Assembly: GCF_013416555.1 (NCBI RefSeq)
Contig: NZ_JACCFG010000001.1
Location: 806,001 to 870,000, forward strand
DNA length: 64,000 nucleotides
Reading direction: 5' to 3'
Source of the DNA: Sphingomonas sp. R-74633
GTDB taxonomy: Bacteria > Pseudomonadota > Alphaproteobacteria > Sphingomonadales > Sphingomonadaceae
Shown: piece by piece, positions 27,510-36,051 of the stretch
How positions within the stretch are numbered: position 1 is the stretch's first letter
How the letters are laid out: each line of letters begins with the position of its first letter
Notes under the pieces: model-generated
What the model was told of the DNA's origin: nothing
What the model saw: the letters and a program-made list of their open reading frames with translations, nothing else
Databases searched by the model: none
Program-made: the position numbers and the translations under genes

Positions 27510-27523
27510 ACCGAATATCCGGT
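27510..27523. promoter_or_regulatory. Candidate operator palindrome
   Basis: ACCGAATATCCGGT is palindromic except at one pair of positions, and lies between the tandem TetR gene and the ACAD11-like gene, 44 bases before the latter's ATG. Its place fits a TetR operator, but only one copy is visible. Confidence 0.3.
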
Positions 27524-27567
27524 ATGCTCTACGCCGTTCCTCGACAAATATTCGGAGAGGATGTGCC

Positions 27568-28851
27568 ATGGATTTCACGCTGAGCGAGCGCGAGACCTAT
27601 TTTCGCGACCGGGTGAAGGCATTCATCGACACCTGCATCCGGCCTCGCGACCATGAGTATCGCGATCAGCAACGCGAAGGCGATCGCTGGAAGGTGCTGC
27701 CCGTTATCGAGGAAGTGAAGGCCGAGGCCAAGGCCGCCGGCCTGTGGAATTTCTTCATGCCGCCGCACTCGGGCCAGCGCCATGTCGACGACAGTTTCGA
27801 GTTCCAGGGCACGCAGCTCACCAATCTCGAATATGCGCTGTGCGCCGAGGAGATGGGGCGGATCGGCTGGGCTTCGGAATGCTTCAACTGCTCGGCACCC
27901 GACACCGGCAATATGGAGGTGTTCCACCGCTATGGCACGCGGGCGCAGAAGGATCGCTGGCTCAAGCCGCTGATGGAAGGCGAGATCCGCTCGGCCTTCC
28001 TGATGACCGAGCCGGCGGTGGCGAGTTCGGACGCGACCAATATCCAGACGCAGATGGTGCGTGACGGCGACCATTATGTGATCAACGGGCGCAAATGGTG
28101 GAGCTCGGGCGTGGGCGACCCGCGCTGCGCGGTGTCGATCGTGATGGGCAAGACCAATCCCGATGCCGCCAAACATGCCCAGCAGAGCATGATCCTGGTG
28201 CCGATGGGCGCGCCGGGCGTGAAGATCGAGCGGATGCTTTCGGTTTTCGGGTATGATCATGCGCCGCATGGCCACGGCGAAGTGGTTCTCGAGAATGTCC
28301 GGGTACCCGTCGACCATGTGCTGTTGGGCGAGGGCCGCGGCTTCGAGATCGCACAGGGGCGGCTCGGGCCGGGGCGCATCCACCATTGCATGCGGACGAT
28401 CGGTGTCGCCGAAGAGGCGATCGAGGCGATGTCGAAGCGGCTCGTTTCGCGCGTCGCGTTCGGCAAGCGGCTGTCGGATCACTCGGTGTGGGAACAGCGC
28501 ATCGCCCGCGCGCGCATCGACATCGAGATGACGCGGCTGCTCTGCCTCAAGGCGGCGGACATGATGGACAAGGCGGGCAACAAGGCCGCCCAGCTCGAGA
28601 TCGCGATGATCAAGGTGCAGGCGCCGCAAATGGCGCTGCAGATCATCGACGACGCGATCCAGGCGCATGGCGGCGCGGGCGTGTCGGGCGACTTCCATCT
28701 GGCGCATGACTGGGCGGGCATCCGCACGCTGCGGCTCGCGGACGGGCCGGACGAAGTGCATTGCCGGGCGATCGCGCGCAACGAGTTCGGGAAATATGCG
28801 GACTTCAAGGCGGACCGGGTTTCGTCGGGCGACGTGGGGGTGAGCCGGTGA
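27568..28851 (+). CDS. ACAD10/ACAD11-like acyl-CoA dehydrogenase
   Basis: A 427-residue flavoenzyme closest in signature to the dehydrogenase domain of mammalian ACAD11. Motifs are [39 protein letters not shown] and LADGPDEVH. In the last motif D392 stands where ordinary family members carry the catalytic Glu of YEGT. GGAGAGG precedes the ATG by seven bases. First gene of an operon with a Zn alcohol dehydrogenase (GTGA overlap), an APH-like kinase and two SDRs. In animals the kinase and dehydrogenase domains are fused; here they are separate genes. Confidence 0.92.
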   Translation: MDFTLSERETYFRDRVKAFIDTCIRPRDHEYRDQQREGDRWKVLPVIEEVKAEAKAAGLWNFFMPPHSGQRHVDDSFEFQGTQLTNLEYALCAEEMGRIGWASECFNCSAPDTGNMEVFHRYGTRAQKDRWLKPLMEGEIRSAFLMTEPAVASSDATNIQTQMVRDGDHYVINGRKWWSSGVGDPRCAVSIVMGKTNPDAAKHAQQSMILVPMGAPGVKIERMLSVFGYDHAPHGHGEVVLENVRVPVDHVLLGEGRGFEIAQGRLGPGRIHHCMRTIGVAEEAIEAMSKRLVSRVAFGKRLSDHSVWEQRIARARIDIEMTRLLCLKAADMMDKAGNKAAQLEIAMIKVQAPQMALQIIDDAIQAHGGAGVSGDFHLAHDWAGIRTLRLADGPDEVHCRAIARNEFGKYADFKADRVSSGDVGVSR

Positions 28852-29933
28852 AGGCAGCCGTTCTTTACGAAGCGGGCAAGCCGCTCGAGATCACCGAGGT
28901 CCGCGTCTCCAAGCCAAGGCCGCGTGAGGTGCTGATCCGCACCAAGGCGGTCGGTGTGTGCCGATCGGACCTGCATTTCGTCGACGGTGCCTTCCCGCAT
29001 CCGGTGCCGACGGTGCCGGGGCATGAGGCGGCGGGCGTGATCGAGGCGGTTGGTTCGGACGTCGCGCATCTGAAGGTGGGCGACCATGTCATCACCTTCT
29101 TCACGGTATTCTGCGGCTCGTGCGAGATGTGCGTCACCGGGCGGCCGTCGCTGTGCATCGATCCGTCGACGCGGCGACCGGCGGATGCCGAGCCGCGGCT
29201 GTCGCTGAGTGACGGCACGCCGCTGGCGCCGTTCCTCAACCTGTCCGCCTATGCCGAGCAGATGCTGGTCCATGAGAATGCCTGTGTGGCGATCTCGAAG
29301 GAGATGCCGCTCGATCGGGCGGCGCTGCTCGGTTGCGCAGTGATCACCGGCGCGGGCGCGGTGTTCAACGACAGCCGAGTGCGGCCCGGTGAGAGCGTCG
29401 CGGTGATCGGCGCGGGCGGAATCGGGCTCGCCGCGATCAACGCCGCCAAGATCGCCGGCGCCGGGCAGATCCTGGCGATCGATCCGATGCCCGAGAAGCG
29501 CGAGCTAGCCCTCAAGCTGGGCGCGACGGAGGCGCTCGACCCGGGTTCGGAGACGATCGTCAAGGACGTGCTCAAGCGCACCGGCGGCGGCGTGCATTAT
29601 GCGATCGAGGCGGTCGGGCGGTCGAACACTGCGGAACTGGCCTGGAATATCCTGCGCCGCGGCGGCACCGCGACGATCCTGGGAATGATCGCGCCGGGGA
29701 ACAGCGTGAGCCTGCCGGGGCCGACCTTCCTGACCGGCAAGAAGATCCAGGGCTCGCTGCTGGGCAGCACGCGCTTCCCGATCGACATGCCGCGACTGGT
29801 GCAGATGTATCTCGACGGGCTGCTCGACCTCGACACGATGGTCGCCGAGCGGATCCGGCTGGAGGACGTCAACGACGCGATGCAAAAGCTGCGCGACGGG
29901 CACAGCGTGCGCTCGGTGATCGAGTTCGCATGA
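28848..29933 (+). CDS. Zinc-dependent alcohol dehydrogenase
   Basis: A 361-residue medium-chain dehydrogenase. The catalytic zinc ligands C38 and H59 (PGHEAAG) are present, and the structural zinc site has C89, C92, C95 and C103. The NAD-binding GAGGIG is at 188-193. The GTG start overlaps the upstream dehydrogenase stop by 4 bases; the next gene's ATG overlaps its own stop by 4. It belongs to the NAD-dependent class III-like group and likely oxidises a hydroxyacyl or alcohol intermediate of the operon's pathway. Confidence 0.93.
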   Translation: MKAAVLYEAGKPLEITEVRVSKPRPREVLIRTKAVGVCRSDLHFVDGAFPHPVPTVPGHEAAGVIEAVGSDVAHLKVGDHVITFFTVFCGSCEMCVTGRPSLCIDPSTRRPADAEPRLSLSDGTPLAPFLNLSAYAEQMLVHENACVAISKEMPLDRAALLGCAVITGAGAVFNDSRVRPGESVAVIGAGGIGLAAINAAKIAGAGQILAIDPMPEKRELALKLGATEALDPGSETIVKDVLKRTGGGVHYAIEAVGRSNTAELAWNILRRGGTATILGMIAPGNSVSLPGPTFLTGKKIQGSLLGSTRFPIDMPRLVQMYLDGLLDLDTMVAERIRLEDVNDAMQKLRDGHSVRSVIEFA

Positions 29934-30946
29934 GCGACCTCGACGAAGCGAAGCTCGAAGCGTGGCTGGCGGCCCATGTCGCGGGCTATGCGGGGCCGGC
30001 CAGCGTCACCAAATTCCCGGGCGGGCAGAGCAATCCGACCTATCGGATCGATGCCGGTTCGGGTTCCTACGTGCTGCGGCGCAAGCCGTTCGGGCCGATC
30101 CTGCCCTCGGCGCATGCGGTGGAGCGCGAATATGCGCTGATCGCGGCGCTGCATCCGACCGGCTTCCCGGTCGCGCGTCCCTATGGGTTGTGCGAGGATC
30201 CGGAGGTGCTCGGGTCGCCCTTCTACATCATGGAGATGGTCGAGGGGCGGACGCTGTGGGACGGTTCGCTGCCCGGCATGGCACCGGCGGGGCGGACCGC
30301 GCATTACAATGCGATCGTCGACACGCTCGCGGCGCTGCACGCGGTGGACTATGCGGCGGTCGGGCTCGGCAGCTACGGCAAGCCGGGTAATTATTTCGCG
30401 CGACAGGTCGAGCGCTGGTCGAAGCAATATCGGATGAGCCAGACCGACGAGCTGCCCGAGGTCGAGCGGCTGATCGAGTGGCTGCCGCGGACGGTGCCCG
30501 AGCAGACGCGGACGTCGATCGTGCACGGCGACTACCGCATCGACAATCTGATCTTCGCGAATGCCGGGCCGCAGGTACTGGCGGTGCTCGACTGGGAGCT
30601 GTCGACGCTCGGCGATCCGCTGGCCGACTTCTCCTATTTCCTGATGAGCTGGGTGACCGAACCCGAGGGGCGCTCGGGGGTAAAGGGGCTGACCGGGCGC
30701 GAGACCGGCATCCCGGGAATCGAGGACATGGTGGCGCGCTATTGCGCGGCGACGGGGCGCGACGGGGTGCCCGATCTGAACTGGTATTTCGCCTATAACC
30801 TCTTCCGGCTGACCGGGATCGTCCAGGGCATCAAGAAGCGGATCATCGACGGCAATGCGTCGAGCGCCAATGCGGCAGCGACCGTGGAGCGGCTGCCCGG
30901 GCTGGTCGCAGCTGCGTGGCATTTCGCACAGGAGGCAGGGGCTTGA
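29930..30946 (+). CDS. APH-like phosphotransferase (ACAD10/11 kinase domain type)
   Basis: A 338-residue kinase of the aminoglycoside phosphotransferase fold. The catalytic loop is VHGDYRIDNLIF (H199, G200, D201, N206) and the metal-binding Asp is D221 in LDWELSTLGDP. GGQSNPTYRI is near the N terminus. Proteins of this type are the kinase half of ACAD10/11 and of bacterial LvaA, which phosphorylate 4-hydroxyacyl-CoA esters; I infer that role here rather than antibiotic resistance. The ATG overlaps the alcohol dehydrogenase stop. Confidence 0.9.
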   Translation: MSDLDEAKLEAWLAAHVAGYAGPASVTKFPGGQSNPTYRIDAGSGSYVLRRKPFGPILPSAHAVEREYALIAALHPTGFPVARPYGLCEDPEVLGSPFYIMEMVEGRTLWDGSLPGMAPAGRTAHYNAIVDTLAALHAVDYAAVGLGSYGKPGNYFARQVERWSKQYRMSQTDELPEVERLIEWLPRTVPEQTRTSIVHGDYRIDNLIFANAGPQVLAVLDWELSTLGDPLADFSYFLMSWVTEPEGRSGVKGLTGRETGIPGIEDMVARYCAATGRDGVPDLNWYFAYNLFRLTGIVQGIKKRIIDGNASSANAAATVERLPGLVAAAWHFAQEAGA

Positions 30947-31710
30947 GCGGCTTGTTCGATCTGACCGGCAAGGTGGCGATCGTCACCGGTTCCTCGCGGG
31001 GGATCGGCAAGGCTTCGGCGGAAGCGCTGGCTGCGCAAGGCGCCAAGGTGGTGATCTCGAGCCGCAAGCAGGATGCCTGCGACGAGGTCGCGGCGGAGAT
31101 CAACGCGCGACATGGCGCGGGCAGCGCACTGGCGGTGGCGGCGAGCATTTCGGACAAGGAGGCGCTGCGTCATCTCGTCGACGAGACGCGGCGGGTATTC
31201 GGGCGCGTCGACGTGCTGGTCTGCAACGCCGCCTCCAATCCCTATTACGGGCCGCTCGAGGGGATCGCGGATGATCAGTTCCGCAAGATCCTCGACAACA
31301 ATATCCTGTCCAACCACTGGCTGATCCAGATGGTCGCGCCCGAGATGCGCGAACGCCGGGACGGCTCGATCGTGATCATCTCCTCGATCGGCGGCCTGCG
31401 CGGCTCGCCGGTGATCGGGGCGTATAACGTCTCCAAGGCGGCGGACCTGCAGCTCGCGCGCAACTATGCGGTGGAGTTCGGGCCGGACAATGTACGGGTC
31501 AACTGCATCGCACCAGGGCTGGTGAAGACCGATTTCGCGCGTGCTTTGTGGGAAGATCCGGACCGGATCGCGGTGACCAACTCCACCACGCCCTTGCGTC
31601 GGATCGGCGAGCCCGAGGAGATTGCCGGCGCAGTGGTATATCTGGCGAGCCGTGCGAGCGCGTTCATGACCGGGCAGGCAATGGTGATCGACGGGGGCGT
31701 GACGATCTGA
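30943..31710 (+). CDS. SDR-family oxidoreductase
   Basis: A 255-residue short-chain dehydrogenase. The Rossmann motif is GSSRGIG (16-22) and the active site has Y161 and K165 in AYNVSKAA, with serines near 147. A TTG start is chosen because its stop-start overlap (TTGA) with the kinase gene is preceded by CAGGAGG at the right spacing; no good ATG is nearby. It resembles 3-oxoacyl-ACP reductase-like and dehydrogenase/reductase members, so either direction is possible. Followed by a palindromic element and a second SDR. Confidence 0.9.
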   Translation: MSGLFDLTGKVAIVTGSSRGIGKASAEALAAQGAKVVISSRKQDACDEVAAEINARHGAGSALAVAASISDKEALRHLVDETRRVFGRVDVLVCNAASNPYYGPLEGIADDQFRKILDNNILSNHWLIQMVAPEMRERRDGSIVIISSIGGLRGSPVIGAYNVSKAADLQLARNYAVEFGPDNVRVNCIAPGLVKTDFARALWEDPDRIAVTNSTTPLRRIGEPEEIAGAVVYLASRASAFMTGQAMVIDGGVTI

Positions 31711-31716
31711 ACAGTT

Positions 31717-31809
31717 CCCCTCCCGCTTGCGGGAGGGGTTAGGGGAGGGGCCATCCCTCCCGTCCAAGATTTCAGGCCCTCCCCCGACCCCTCCCGCAAG
31801 CGGAAGGGG
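31717..31809. repeat. Paired palindromic element, family B, copy 1
   Basis: Palindromes CCCCTCCCGC-TT-GCGGGAGGGG (31717-31738) and a near copy with AA centre (31788-31809) bracket a short spacer. A second copy with the same layout is at 53630-53721. It sits between two co-directional SDR genes. Confidence 0.85.
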
Positions 31810-31826
31810 AGCAGAAGGAATAAGAC

Positions 31827-32612
31827 ATGCGGTTCGAAGGCAAGGTCGCGATCGTGACGGGTGCGGGCTCCGGGATCGGGCGAGCGACGGCGCAGGCGTT
31901 TGCGGAAGCCGGCGCGATGGTCGTCGCGGCGGACCTGAGCGCGTCGGTCGACGAGACGGTGGCGGACCGCGAGAACATGATCGCTGTGCATATGGATGCC
32001 GGCGACGAGGCGGATGTCGAGCGATTGGTCGCGACGGCGGTCGATACCTTCGGCGCGCTCGACATCTTCTATGCCAATGCCGGCATCTCGGGCGGCGCGA
32101 CGGGGATCTTCGACACGCCGGTCGAGCTCTGGGCCGAAGTGCTGCGCGTCAATCTGATCGGCCCGGCGCTGGCGATCAAGCATGCCGGTCCGCGTATCGT
32201 CGAGCGGGGCGGCGGGGCGATCCTGTGCACTGCGAGCGTGGCCGGGTTGCGCTCGGGCGCGGGCGGGCCGGCCTATTCGGCGAGCAAGGCGGGGGTGATC
32301 AACCTCGTCCAGACCGCTGCGCAGCAGTTCGCCGGATCGGGCGTGCGCGTGAATGCGATCTGCCCCGGATTGATCGAGACGGGGATGACCCAGCGCGCGT
32401 TCGACTATGCGCGCGAGAACGGCAAGGAAGACAAGCTCGGCCGTTTGAACCCGCTGCGCCGTGCCGGTGTACCCGACGAGATCGCGCGGGTGGCGCTGTT
32501 CCTCGCGTCCGATGCGGCGAGCTATGTCAACGGCCAGGCCTGGGTAGTGGATGGCGGGCTTTCGTCGAGCCATCCGGTGACGCGGCAGGAATTCGGCAAG
32601 CCGGCGTTCTGA
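31827..32612 (+). CDS. SDR-family oxidoreductase
   Basis: A 261-residue short-chain dehydrogenase with TGAGSGIG (11-18), NAG at 84-86, Ser137, Y150 and K154 (AYSASKAG). The ATG follows AGAAGGA, which lies just past the palindromic element. It is a second SDR in the same operon as the ACAD11-like gene; two such enzymes could serve reduction and re-oxidation steps or different hydroxy positions. Confidence 0.92.
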   Translation: MRFEGKVAIVTGAGSGIGRATAQAFAEAGAMVVAADLSASVDETVADRENMIAVHMDAGDEADVERLVATAVDTFGALDIFYANAGISGGATGIFDTPVELWAEVLRVNLIGPALAIKHAGPRIVERGGGAILCTASVAGLRSGAGGPAYSASKAGVINLVQTAAQQFAGSGVRVNAICPGLIETGMTQRAFDYARENGKEDKLGRLNPLRRAGVPDEIARVALFLASDAASYVNGQAWVVDGGLSSSHPVTRQEFGKPAF

Positions 32613-32633
32613 ACCGCGGTTGGGGGCGAGAGC

Positions 32634-33026
32634 ATGGATCCGCATTATTCGGCGATCGGCGTCTCCTGCCCGGAGCCGCAGCAGCATAGCGTCGAGATCG
32701 TGGCGACGCCGGCTGGCGAAGCGCCGCTCTGGGTGCGCGAGGCCTGGATCGGCCTGACGCTGCCACTCTGGCCCGGCTATGCGCGCGGGACATGGCGGAG
32801 CGCGGGTGTGTTGAGCAGTCCGCGGACGCGCTGGGGTGCGTTCTGGGCCAGCCTCTTCGATCGCAAGCGGACGACGGGCTATCTCGTGCCGAGCGCGCAA
32901 GCGATCCGCCTGCTCGCAGCACATAGTCCCGAGGCTGCGGATTGGTGGCGGACCCACACGGGCTTTGCCGACGATGAGTATATGGGCTTCATCTTCGACG
33001 CGCCGGCCTGTCGCCCGATCGACTAG
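32634..33026 (+). CDS. Hypothetical protein
   Basis: A 130-residue protein starting MDPHYSAIGVSCPEPQQ, 21 bases after the SDR stop with a GGGGGCGAGAG upstream. It has no signal peptide or transmembrane segment and several Trp residues. I do not recognise a domain. Its end converges on the PhzF gene with a 9-base gap. Codon use fits its neighbours. Confidence 0.65.
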   Translation: MDPHYSAIGVSCPEPQQHSVEIVATPAGEAPLWVREAWIGLTLPLWPGYARGTWRSAGVLSSPRTRWGAFWASLFDRKRTTGYLVPSAQAIRLLAAHSPEAADWWRTHTGFADDEYMGFIFDAPACRPID

Positions 33027-33035
33027 GGCCGCAGG

Positions 33036-33923
33036 TCAGAGTTCGACTTCACCCCGGAACACCGGCACGCAACGCCCCGCGACGCTACCGCGGATACCCT
33101 CGGGCGTGTTCCAGGCGCGGACGGTGAGACTGCTCGGGCGGCCCATTTCGACGCCTTGGCGGACTTCGAAACGGTCGCCCTCGCCGAGCGAGAGCAGCAG
33201 CGCGCCGAGCGTGGCGTTGGCGCTGCCGGTGGCGGGGTCTTCCCAAGTGCCGGTGAGCGGGGAGAACATGCGGGCGCGAATGCGGTTTTCCTCGCGGGCA
33301 TAGAGGAAGATCGACAGGCGGGTGGCGTGTTCCTGCTCGGCGAGGCGCTGATAGGCGGCGATGTCCGGGCGGGCGAAGCCGAGCGCCTCCTCGGTCACCT
33401 GAACGAAGACGAAGTCTACGCCGAGGGTAGCGCGGGTCGGGACATGCGTGTCGGTGACCAAATCGGCGGGGTCGAGGCTGAGGCAGGCGGCGATCCCGGG
33501 CACCGGCAGCGTACCGAGCAGCTGGAGCGGCTGCGGCGCGTCGATCTCGGCGCCGAGCACCTGGCCCATTTCGTCGCGCTCGATGCGAATCTCGACGAGC
33601 CCGGCGATCTCCTCGAAACGCAGCGTGTCGCCGACGTCCCGGCGCAGGCCGGCGAGGACGAAGCCGGTGCCGACATTGGGATGGCCGGCGAAGGGCATCT
33701 CGGCAGTGCGGTTGAAGATGCGGACACGCGCGGTGTTGGCGGGATCGGCGGGCGGGAGGACGAAGGTCGTCTCGCTGTAATTCATCTCCGCCGCAAGCGC
33801 CTGCATCTCGGCGTCGGTGATCCCCTCCGCAGCCGTGAACACGGCGAGCGGATTGCCGCCGAAACGGGTCTCGGTGAACACGTCGAGCGTGACATAGTCG
33901 AAGCGGCGCGGAGTCGTTTTCAT
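33036..33923 (-). CDS. PhzF-family isomerase/epimerase-like protein
   Basis: A 295-residue protein of the PhzF fold (two related halves, diaminopimelate-epimerase-like). The N-terminal FGGNPLAVF and FNRTAEMPFAGHPNVGTGF are family hallmarks, with the acid in RTAEM as the candidate catalytic residue. The C-terminal half contains DPATGSANATLG. The substrate is unknown; only phenazine-making bacteria use PhzF itself for that pathway, and no such cluster is visible here. Confidence 0.92.
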   Translation of the reverse strand: MKTTPRRFDYVTLDVFTETRFGGNPLAVFTAAEGITDAEMQALAAEMNYSETTFVLPPADPANTARVRIFNRTAEMPFAGHPNVGTGFVLAGLRRDVGDTLRFEEIAGLVEIRIERDEMGQVLGAEIDAPQPLQLLGTLPVPGIAACLSLDPADLVTDTHVPTRATLGVDFVFVQVTEEALGFARPDIAAYQRLAEQEHATRLSIFLYAREENRIRARMFSPLTGTWEDPATGSANATLGALLLSLGEGDRFEVRQGVEMGRPSSLTVRAWNTPEGIRGSVAGRCVPVFRGEVEL

Positions 33924-33937
33924 GGCGCCGCTTCTAG

Positions 33938-34831
33938 CTATTCTCCGCGCAGGCGCACCAGCCCTTCCTGGGCGACGCTGGCGACGAGGCGGCCATCGCG
34001 CGCATAGATGCGGCCGCGGTTGAATCCGCGAGAGTGGCCGGACCAGGGGCTGTCGGTGGTGTAAAGCAGCCAGTCGTCGAAGCGGAACGGCTCGTGCAGC
34101 CAGACCGCGTGATCGAGGCTGGCGGTCTGCACGTCGCCGGTCATCCAGCTGACGCCGTGCGGCAGCATGCAGGTGCCGAGCAACGTCATGTCGGTGGCGT
34201 AGGTGAGCATCGCGCGGTGGAGCGCTGGATCGTCGGGCAGCGGCGCGACGACGCGGAACCAGCTGCTCTGGACGGGCTCGCTCTTCACCGGCTTGAACCA
34301 GTTGCGCGGATTGACCGGGCGGATCTCGATCGGGCGCGCGCGCAGGAAGAAGCGGCGGAACTTCTCGGGCACTTCGTCACGGATCGCCTCACGCAGTTCG
34401 CGTTCGGAGACGAGCTCATCGGGACCCGGAACGTCGGGCATGTCGAACTGGTGGTGCAGGCCTTCGGCCGGGGCCTGGAAGCTCGCGGTCATGTTGAGGA
34501 TCGGCTTGCCGCCCTGCATCGCGATGACGCGGCGATTGGCGAAGCTGCGCCCCTCGAAATCGCGGACGACACGGTAGATGATCGGGTGGTTCTCATCGCC
34601 CGGGCGCATGAAATAGGCGTGGAGCGAATGGGCGGTCTTGTCGTCCTCGATCGATCGCTGCGCGGCCTGGAGTGCCTGGGCGACGACCTGGCCGCCGAAC
34701 ACGCGGCCGACGCCGCCGGGCTGGCGGGGGCCGCGATAGAGATCGGTGTCGATGCGTTCGACATCGAGCAGCGCAGTGAGCTGGTCGACCTGGCCCTGGG
34801 GGTCTTCGGCGCGTTCGGCGGGCTCGGTCAT
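33938..34831 (-). CDS. tesB: Acyl-CoA thioesterase II (TesB-like)
   Basis: A 297-residue double-hotdog thioesterase hydrolysing acyl-CoAs. RQPGGVGRVFGGQVVAQAL at the start of the first hotdog, HSLHAYFMRPGDENHPI and the C-terminal ASLDHAVWLHEPFRFDDWLL are typical of TesB. Its start overlaps the stop of the acyl-CoA dehydrogenase by one base (TGATG), so the two are translationally coupled in one operon with the upstream dehydrogenases. Confidence 0.93.
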   Translation of the reverse strand: MTEPAERAEDPQGQVDQLTALLDVERIDTDLYRGPRQPGGVGRVFGGQVVAQALQAAQRSIEDDKTAHSLHAYFMRPGDENHPIIYRVVRDFEGRSFANRRVIAMQGGKPILNMTASFQAPAEGLHHQFDMPDVPGPDELVSERELREAIRDEVPEKFRRFFLRARPIEIRPVNPRNWFKPVKSEPVQSSWFRVVAPLPDDPALHRAMLTYATDMTLLGTCMLPHGVSWMTGDVQTASLDHAVWLHEPFRFDDWLLYTTDSPWSGHSRGFNRGRIYARDGRLVASVAQEGLVRLRGE

Positions 34832-35937
34832 CAGTATCCGGCGGCCTTGGCCAGCGCATTGGCGTGGAAATTGGTATCGCCGAACATCTCGGCGAGGACG
34901 CGGGCGCGCTTCATGAAGAAGCCGATGTCATATTCGTCGGTCATGCCTATGCCGCCATGCATCTGGACACCCTCCTGCACGGCGAGCGTGGTGGCAAGGC
35001 CGGTCATCGCCTTGGCGACGGCGACGGCTTCGCTCGCGTCCTGCCCGGCGTCGAGCAGCTGCTGCGCCTTGAGCACGGCGGCGTGGGCGACTTCCATCTC
35101 GCTGTAGAGGTGCGCGGCGCGATGCTGGAGCGCCTGGAAGCTGCCGATCGTCACGCCGAACTGCTTGCGCTCCCGCAGATAGGCGACGGTCATGTCCATT
35201 GCGCCGCCGCCGACGCCGACCATCTCGGCCGAGGCGCCGGTGCGGCCCGCGGCGAGCAGGCGGGCGAGCGGGCCATCGCCCTGGTTGACTTCGCCGATCA
35301 CCGCATCGGCATCGACTTCGACGCCGTCGAACGCGAGGCGCGCGGCGATACTCGAGTCCGCCAGGCGCTCGGGCGTGGCAGTGAGGCCGTCGGCATCGCT
35401 CGGGACGGCGAACAGGGTGGTGCCGTTCTCGGTCTTCGCGGCGACGATCAGCAGGTCGGCGACATGGCCGTGGGTGACGAACTGCTTGGCGCCGGTGAGG
35501 CGGAAGCCATTGCCGGCGCGCTGGGCCTGCATCGCGATCCTGCCATTGTGCTTGGCGCTCTCGTCGATCGCGAGCGCGGCGACGGTCTCGCCCGACAGGA
35601 TACCGGGATACCATTGCGCCGCGGCTGCGGTGCCCTTGAGTGCTTCCACCGCCGCCACGGCGGTGGCGAGGAAGGGGGAGGGCGAGAGGTTGCGGCCGAT
35701 CTCCTCGAGCACCACTCCTGCCTCGACATGGCCGAGGCCGAGGCCGCCATCCGCTTCGGGGATCAGGATGCCGGTGAAGCCCATCTCGGCGAACTGCTTC
35801 CACAGCGGGCGCGAGAAGCCGTCGGCGTCGTTTGCGTCGCGCAGGGCGCGCATATGCGCGACGGGGGCTTCGGAGGCGACGAAGTCCTTCGCGGTGTCGC
35901 GGAGCATTGTCTGGTCGTCATTGAGGTAGAGGGGCAT
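34831..35937 (-). CDS. Acyl-CoA dehydrogenase, small subunit type
   Basis: A 368-residue member of the acyl-CoA dehydrogenase superfamily; begins MPLYLNDDQTMLRDTAKDFVASEAP and ends LHGGIGMTDEYDIGFFMKRARVLAEMFGD, parallel to the small subunit at 16620-17690. The start is the ATG at 35937, preceded by AGGAAG; a longer frame upstream runs through the palindromic element. Likely partner of the larger dehydrogenase gene immediately upstream, with TesB downstream. Confidence 0.91.
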   Translation of the reverse strand: MPLYLNDDQTMLRDTAKDFVASEAPVAHMRALRDANDADGFSRPLWKQFAEMGFTGILIPEADGGLGLGHVEAGVVLEEIGRNLSPSPFLATAVAAVEALKGTAAAAQWYPGILSGETVAALAIDESAKHNGRIAMQAQRAGNGFRLTGAKQFVTHGHVADLLIVAAKTENGTTLFAVPSDADGLTATPERLADSSIAARLAFDGVEVDADAVIGEVNQGDGPLARLLAAGRTGASAEMVGVGGGAMDMTVAYLRERKQFGVTIGSFQALQHRAAHLYSEMEVAHAAVLKAQQLLDAGQDASEAVAVAKAMTGLATTLAVQEGVQMHGGIGMTDEYDIGFFMKRARVLAEMFGDTNFHANALAKAAGY

Positions 35938-35953
35938 TTTCTTCTTCCTAGCT

Positions 35954-36048
35954 CCCTCTCCCCATCGGGGAGAGGGCTGGGGAGAGGGGCATGAAGGAGA
36001 GGGCATTGCGCAGCCCCTCTCCCAACCCTCTCCCCGGTGGGGAGAGGG
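35954..36048. repeat. Paired palindromic element, family A, copy 2
   Basis: Palindromes at 35954-35976 and 36026-36048 of the CCCTCTCCCC...GGGGAGAGGG type. It occupies the gap between the large and small dehydrogenase genes, the same position as copy 1. Confidence 0.85.
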
Positions 36049-36051
36049 CTT

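Noticed and set aside
29930..30946. Aminoglycoside resistance gene
   Set aside because: Although the fold is APH-like, operon context with acyl-CoA enzymes and ACAD10/11-type sequence point to metabolism.
33036..33923. Phenazine biosynthesis gene
   Set aside because: PhzF-like proteins are widespread; no other phenazine genes are present.
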